In this document: positions 59,389 to 64,000 of the stretch, piece after piece
Layout of the letters: every line of letters begins with the position of its first letter
How positions within the stretch are numbered: the stretch's first letter is position 1
Assembly (NCBI GenBank): GCA_022575985.1
Contig: JAKSXM010000007.1
Coordinates: forward strand, 55,892,501-55,956,500
DNA from: Anagrus nilaparvatae
Lineage: Eukaryota > Arthropoda > Insecta > Hymenoptera > Mymaridae
Direction: 5' to 3'
Length of the DNA: 64,000 bases
The notes under the pieces: model-generated
Told to the model about the DNA's origin: nothing
Seen by the model: the letters and a program-made list of their open reading frames with translations, nothing else
Database searches by the model: none
Translations under genes and position numbers: made by a program

Positions 59389-61274
59389 CCTTCCTGGGCG
59401 TAAAAAGAATGCTGAAAATTCCGCACCATGTTTTAAGCCCCCAGACGTCGAAATATAATCACTCATTTTTCACCATTTTTTAATATTTAGTTATATTTTG
59501 CGTGAATAATAAATGAATCGTGAATCATAAATGATGAGAGCTGAATTAAAATTAGTAAAAAAAATTACGATTTACGTAAAAAGTATTTTATTTGACTAAA
59601 AAATAATGTTCTTTTTTTATTTGAACCACTTTTTGTTATCTTAAATGTTATTATTCTTGAATCACTCATTTATAAAGTAAAATACAACCAAATATTAAAA
59701 GATCGTGAAAAACGAGAGTCTGTAATTCGAGCCCCAGAAAGGCAAAAAAAATTTTCGATATAATTGATTTTTGCATATATTCTGAAATATTTGTTACAAA
59801 AAATAAATCCTGTTTATATTAAATACTTTAAATATCATTATTACTAAAATAAACACAAAATTTATGCTTTTCAGCTAAAAATGTATATATTTTTTATTTA
59901 TTTTTTTTTTTATTCAATTTCTTATTTACCTAGTAAACAAGAAAATATTCAATAAAATTTTTCATACAATAAATAAATATGTACAATAGCAAGAAAAAAA
60001 ATATAATAAAATTCAAACAACAAAAAATGAAAATATTCAAAATTTTTATATTAAAGCTTACTATCACAAATTCTAATATATATTTATTAAAAAAAAAAAA
60101 GTTGCAGTAATGAATGTAAGTATTTAAATAAAAAGTTTTACAAAAAGAGAAATGAATTAAGAAGATTTCTTAACATCTAGCAAGTGATGAATTCATTCGA
60201 TTTGTTAATAACTAAAATTCAAGTAATTTAAAAAGTTGCATTATGATGGTAATTTTAACTTCCATTCATTTTCTATTGTTCTTTAAGTAGCCTTTTAATT
60301 GCACCAAGGTGCTAGTTTAGTCAAAGTTTCTAACTATTTTTTAAATAATAAATTGCATGAGCTTAATAAAAGCTTTTTTTCTAAACTTAATGTACTAATT
60401 TCTTCAAACTTAAAAATAATTAATCTAATTAAGTCAAACTCATTAATTTTAAGCTAGCCTTATACCCAAATCAACATTTTTTAGTTAAAGTTTTATTCTT
60501 GAATTAAAAATGAATTATTTTGCATCTTTCTATTTCAGGAGTATACAAATTTAAAACTGAAGAAAAGCAGTCAAATTAATTTCAAAAAAAGCAAAGGCTT
60601 ATTAAAATGAATAAAGTTTACTACAAATAAATAATAAAAATCTCATACAAAGCTTTAAATTAATGTTAACTCAAAAATATAAATTTTTAAAATTTCAATT
60701 AAAAACAACAGATTAATTTTTAAACTATAATTAAATTCGTAATTAAGATAAAAAAAAAATAAAAAAAAAAAATTCTTAATATAAAACGACTTTAATTTCA
60801 AACATGTTCTATTTAAAAAAAAAAAAAAAATTAGTTTTTTTACGCTTGGTTGCTTATGACAAAACTTGAGTGGGTTAATTTTATTAAAAGGACCAAGTAA
60901 AAGCCTCTTATATATAAGATTCTTAAAAAAGAAATAATAATCATAAGTAATATGAGCTAAAGGTACTGGGTATATAATTAATTTAATTAAATTTTTTTCT
61001 TCTTATTTTTTTTGGATATAAATAATGCATTTTTTTAACCTTTTATTTTTTTATTTTAATCACTTTTTAGATTGACATATTAGCATGTAATATTTTAAGT
61101 TTTATTCAATAAATAAACTTAAGTTTTCAGTAAATCATATTTTTTAAATACTGTATAGGTTTAGATATTAAAAGCTAATGAAATTTACAGTTCCTTTGAT
61201 GTTTATAGTTATTTTATTGAAGATTCTCAAAAAAACAGGTTTAATATTTAAAATATTAGATAAAAATTAATCTA
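59389..61274. other. AT-rich non-coding DNA
   Basis: No supported gene or element. TAATTCGAGCCCC near 59713 resembles a tRNA B box, but no tRNA fold is evident. Confidence 0.4.
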
Positions 61275-61305
61275 ACACTGAAAAAAAATAGGTTCACCAT
61301 AACGT

Positions 61306-61662
61306 AATTTTCGTTTGGAGTAATCGAAATTCTGTTTGCGGTAGTTGGATTTTTTTTAAGCGTATTCTATTCGCCTGACAAAACCTTGACTTGAACTACT
61401 GAAAGTTATTCTGTTTGGTAAATAATACAATTTTACTGCGAGCTGAGTTTACTTGTATGAAATATATTTTAAATACTCATAATTTTCGTTTTGAGTAACC
61501 TAAATTCCGTTGGAATCCAGTAGTTGGAATTTTTTTTAGCGTTTTCCATTCGCCTGACAATACCTTGACTTGAACTACTGAAAGTCATTCTGATTGGTAA
61601 ATAATCCGATAATTTTACTGCTTGTTGAATTTACTTGTATGAAATATATTTTAAATACTCAT
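61306..61662 (+). repeat. Tandem duplication, two units of 175 and 182 bp
   Basis: Unit 1 (61306-61480) and unit 2 (61481-61662) both run AATTTTCGTTT.GAGTAA, GTAGTTGGA, CCTGACAA.ACCTTGACTT, GAACTACTGAAAGT, ACTTGTATGAAATATATTTT. They differ by scattered substitutions. The block is preceded by CACTGAAAAAAAATAGG, suggesting an element end. Confidence 0.85.
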
Positions 61663-64000
61663 ACTTCGGTAAAGCTTTTAATTTTGTTAGTTAAATAAGC
61701 AAATATCTCGAATATTATGAAGAAAATAGGGTTCAGGTGGAAGGAAAGACACAACCATAAAAAATCTTTCTAAAAAAATTTGTAAAGTTTTACCTACAAA
61801 ATATTCATGTGAAAAATAAAATAATTAAAATACCTTCGGGCATAAATAAATAAAATAAAAAGAAAAAATAAACTAAATTAACTGGAAAATCGGTGAACTA
61901 AAATGAAAACTTTTTAAACGAATTTTAAAATTTTACTAAATTTCAGTTATTAATCAAAAAAATAAATAATTAAACGAATTTACAAGCTAATAAATTTTAA
62001 TAGTATTATTAGAAATTTTTCCCCTAGGTGCCAAAAATGTTTAACCACTCCCTCTTTAGGTCGATTCAGATTTTTCAAAAACTGATTTAGAGGTGCGGAG
62101 GTAAACGAAATCCTCAATTTTTATTCAGTAGCAAAATGTTCACCTGCGTAACAACCTATGTTACCAGCCTAGGTAATTTTGGTTCACCAAGAATTTTAAC
62201 ATAAGACTAACTGGATAACCTAATTTAGTTGTATTGTCCATTTGCAGTTATGTTTGGTAACTCAAAAGTGCACCTTAACTTGTATGGGATCTTTCACTGT
62301 TAATATATTTTATTTTATACACATTAATTACAAATTGCTACAGTAATGATTATGTTAATTTATTAGTAATTTTTTATTAAATGAATAATTTTATATTTTA
62401 AATGCATTACTCATAATTTTATGCAAATATTCTTCAATTTTGTAAAAAGCACAACATTTTGTAAAAAGCTTTTTACCTTTGTTTTTTTTCTTTTGTTTAA
62501 AAATAAATGCATGCAATGCAAATAAAAGAATTAATTTTATAGGAAACCCTTTAATTAAATAAATAATTTTAGTAAAATGTTTTATTAATAGCTTTTAACT
62601 TTTAGTTTATTCCAAGAAAATGTTTAATTGTTACTAAAACCGTGTTTAAACGTATGCGTTTAATAGGATTCTTGAAGTTAAAATTTTCAGAATTCTGTTA
62701 ATTACAAAATGGTTCTTAGGTACTCTTTAATAATATGTTTTTTCGAAAAAGTAAAGAAAATATGATTTTTTATGAAATTTTAGTTTCAAATAAAAATAAA
62801 TTCACAACTTTTGAAAAATTTTAAAAAAGTAAAATTTTGGCATTTGTCCAAAGCAGGTAAAACTTATAAATAATTCTTTGATCCCAAGTAAAATCACAAA
62901 TTGTTAATTTTTTTGTCATAGTGCAGGTATTGAGAAATTTAAAAAAGGTCAGATTTACAAAATTTCAAGAACTATTGAATAAATTCTTAAAAAACATCCA
63001 ATTGCAGCTTAAAAAAAAATAAACCACCTTAAAAATTCAAACTGACAAAAAAATACCAATCTTTATTTTTATAAATTTTCTAAAGCTCCAATACGTCTAT
63101 GCAAAATATCAAATAAAAAAAAAATTAATTCCTTCACATAATATTTATTTTTCATAAAATTTCTAAATAGGAAGAAAATATAGAATAAAAATTTTTTCGG
63201 AAAGCAATATATTTACAGTCAATAATATTTTCTGTCATCTACAAATGATACATATATTTTGTGTAGAGAAAAAAAAAAAATTTTTCCATTCAATATTTTC
63301 GTCAGCTGTTATATTTTCTTGTACGTTTTATAAATAAATAGAGATAGAAATATAGAGTAGAAGTTATAAAAGGTATATATAATGATATATAAATGGATAA
63401 ATCGACATAATGTCAATATATATAGCTCGAAGCTTATTAATTCGAATGCTAGTATTATATAATACGTTACGTCCTTTTACCAAAAGAGACATCAAAATTA
63501 ATGATATTATGTCAGTTAATTTATACTTCAACAAACTACATTTATTTATATCAAAATTTATTAGAAAAATATTTAATATATAGAAATTTTGGCACTAATT
63601 TTACACAAAAATTTTTTTTAACTTTATTATAATTTTCAGTTCTTTAATTTAAATTAGGTTTATTCCTCTGAGAATTTTAGTATAATTAATATTAAAATAT
63701 TCTTTAATACTGCTGTAACAAGGGTTTTAGTTTTCTTAATGAACAAAACTTATTGCATGCTTGCAGCTAGATGTTACTATTATTATTATTATTATTATAT
63801 TTTTTAGCTTTATATGCATATATTATTTTGTAATATGGAAATGACAGCCTTAAGTAAAAACTATTATTATTATTATTGACTTGTAAAAAGAACATATTTT
63901 TTTTTTTTGATTTTCGTTTCATTAAGTTTTATTTTATTTTTAAATATTTGTTTATTTTTATTACTTTTTATTTTAAGTCAATAAAAAGATTTTGAATTTT
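61663..64000. other. AT-rich non-coding DNA
   Basis: A less AT-rich patch at 62025-62300 has no supported frame. A (TAT)n microsatellite is at 63778-63799. Nothing else is recognised to the window end. Confidence 0.4.
63778..63799. repeat. (TAT)n microsatellite
   Basis: About seven trinucleotide units. Confidence 0.9.

Noticed and set aside
59705..59735. tRNA B-box-like TAATTCGAGCCCC
   Set aside because: No cloverleaf can be drawn from the flanking AT-rich sequence.

Overview
The window is AT-rich eukaryotic nuclear DNA (roughly four fifths A+T), dominated by introns, intergenic DNA and decayed mobile elements. It has no bacterial operons, CRISPR array or rRNA, and I found no tRNA. The only gene I can name with confidence is the scaffold kinase CASK, on the minus strand. 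Three consecutive coding exons (11521-11712, 8676-8840, 8060-8362) encode the segment after the second L27 domain, the whole PDZ domain and a C-terminal tail. The APPPCE stretch after the PDZ, the AT content, short splice signals and jockey-like LINE remnants suggest an insect. A very AT-rich hymenopteran such as a braconid parasitoid is a guess, not a demonstration.

Layout. Positions 1-8059 lie downstream of the recognised CASK exons. They hold a 721-bp palindromic element (1125-1845) and two small GC-richer blocks on the plus strand, each with a splice acceptor and a stop codon (501-593, 3957-4031), which may be last exons of an unidentified gene. Positions 8060-11712 are the CASK exons, with an LTR-like GC-rich island inside one intron. 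Upstream of 11712, where the N-terminal CASK exons must lie if the gene continues, I recognise no further coding exon. Most of 11.7-64 kb is therefore either very long CASK introns or intergenic DNA.

The rest is a museum of repeats: two LINE reverse transcriptase relics (13215-14348, 55575-56523); a solo LTR with a 4-bp target duplication (33384-34573); a three-copy TA-flanked palindromic MITE family (24091, 45471, 55104); other fold-back elements (20176-20495, 31685-32852, 41383-42901); a six-copy family with G-tracts and ATGGAACATGTTTA ends; and several two- or three-copy dispersed repeats. The most striking object is a 2.2-kb near-perfect palindrome (51267-53466). Each arm carries exon-like blocks with splice signals, and both arms share the same reading-frame breaks. 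If transcribed it would fold into a kilobase-long hairpin RNA.

The most interesting gene-level feature is the CASK tail. After a good internal donor (8287/8288) that would lead to the SH3-guanylate kinase exons, the reading frame stays open for 75 more codons and ends at its own stop. This suggests an alternative short CASK isoform lacking SH3 and guanylate kinase domains.
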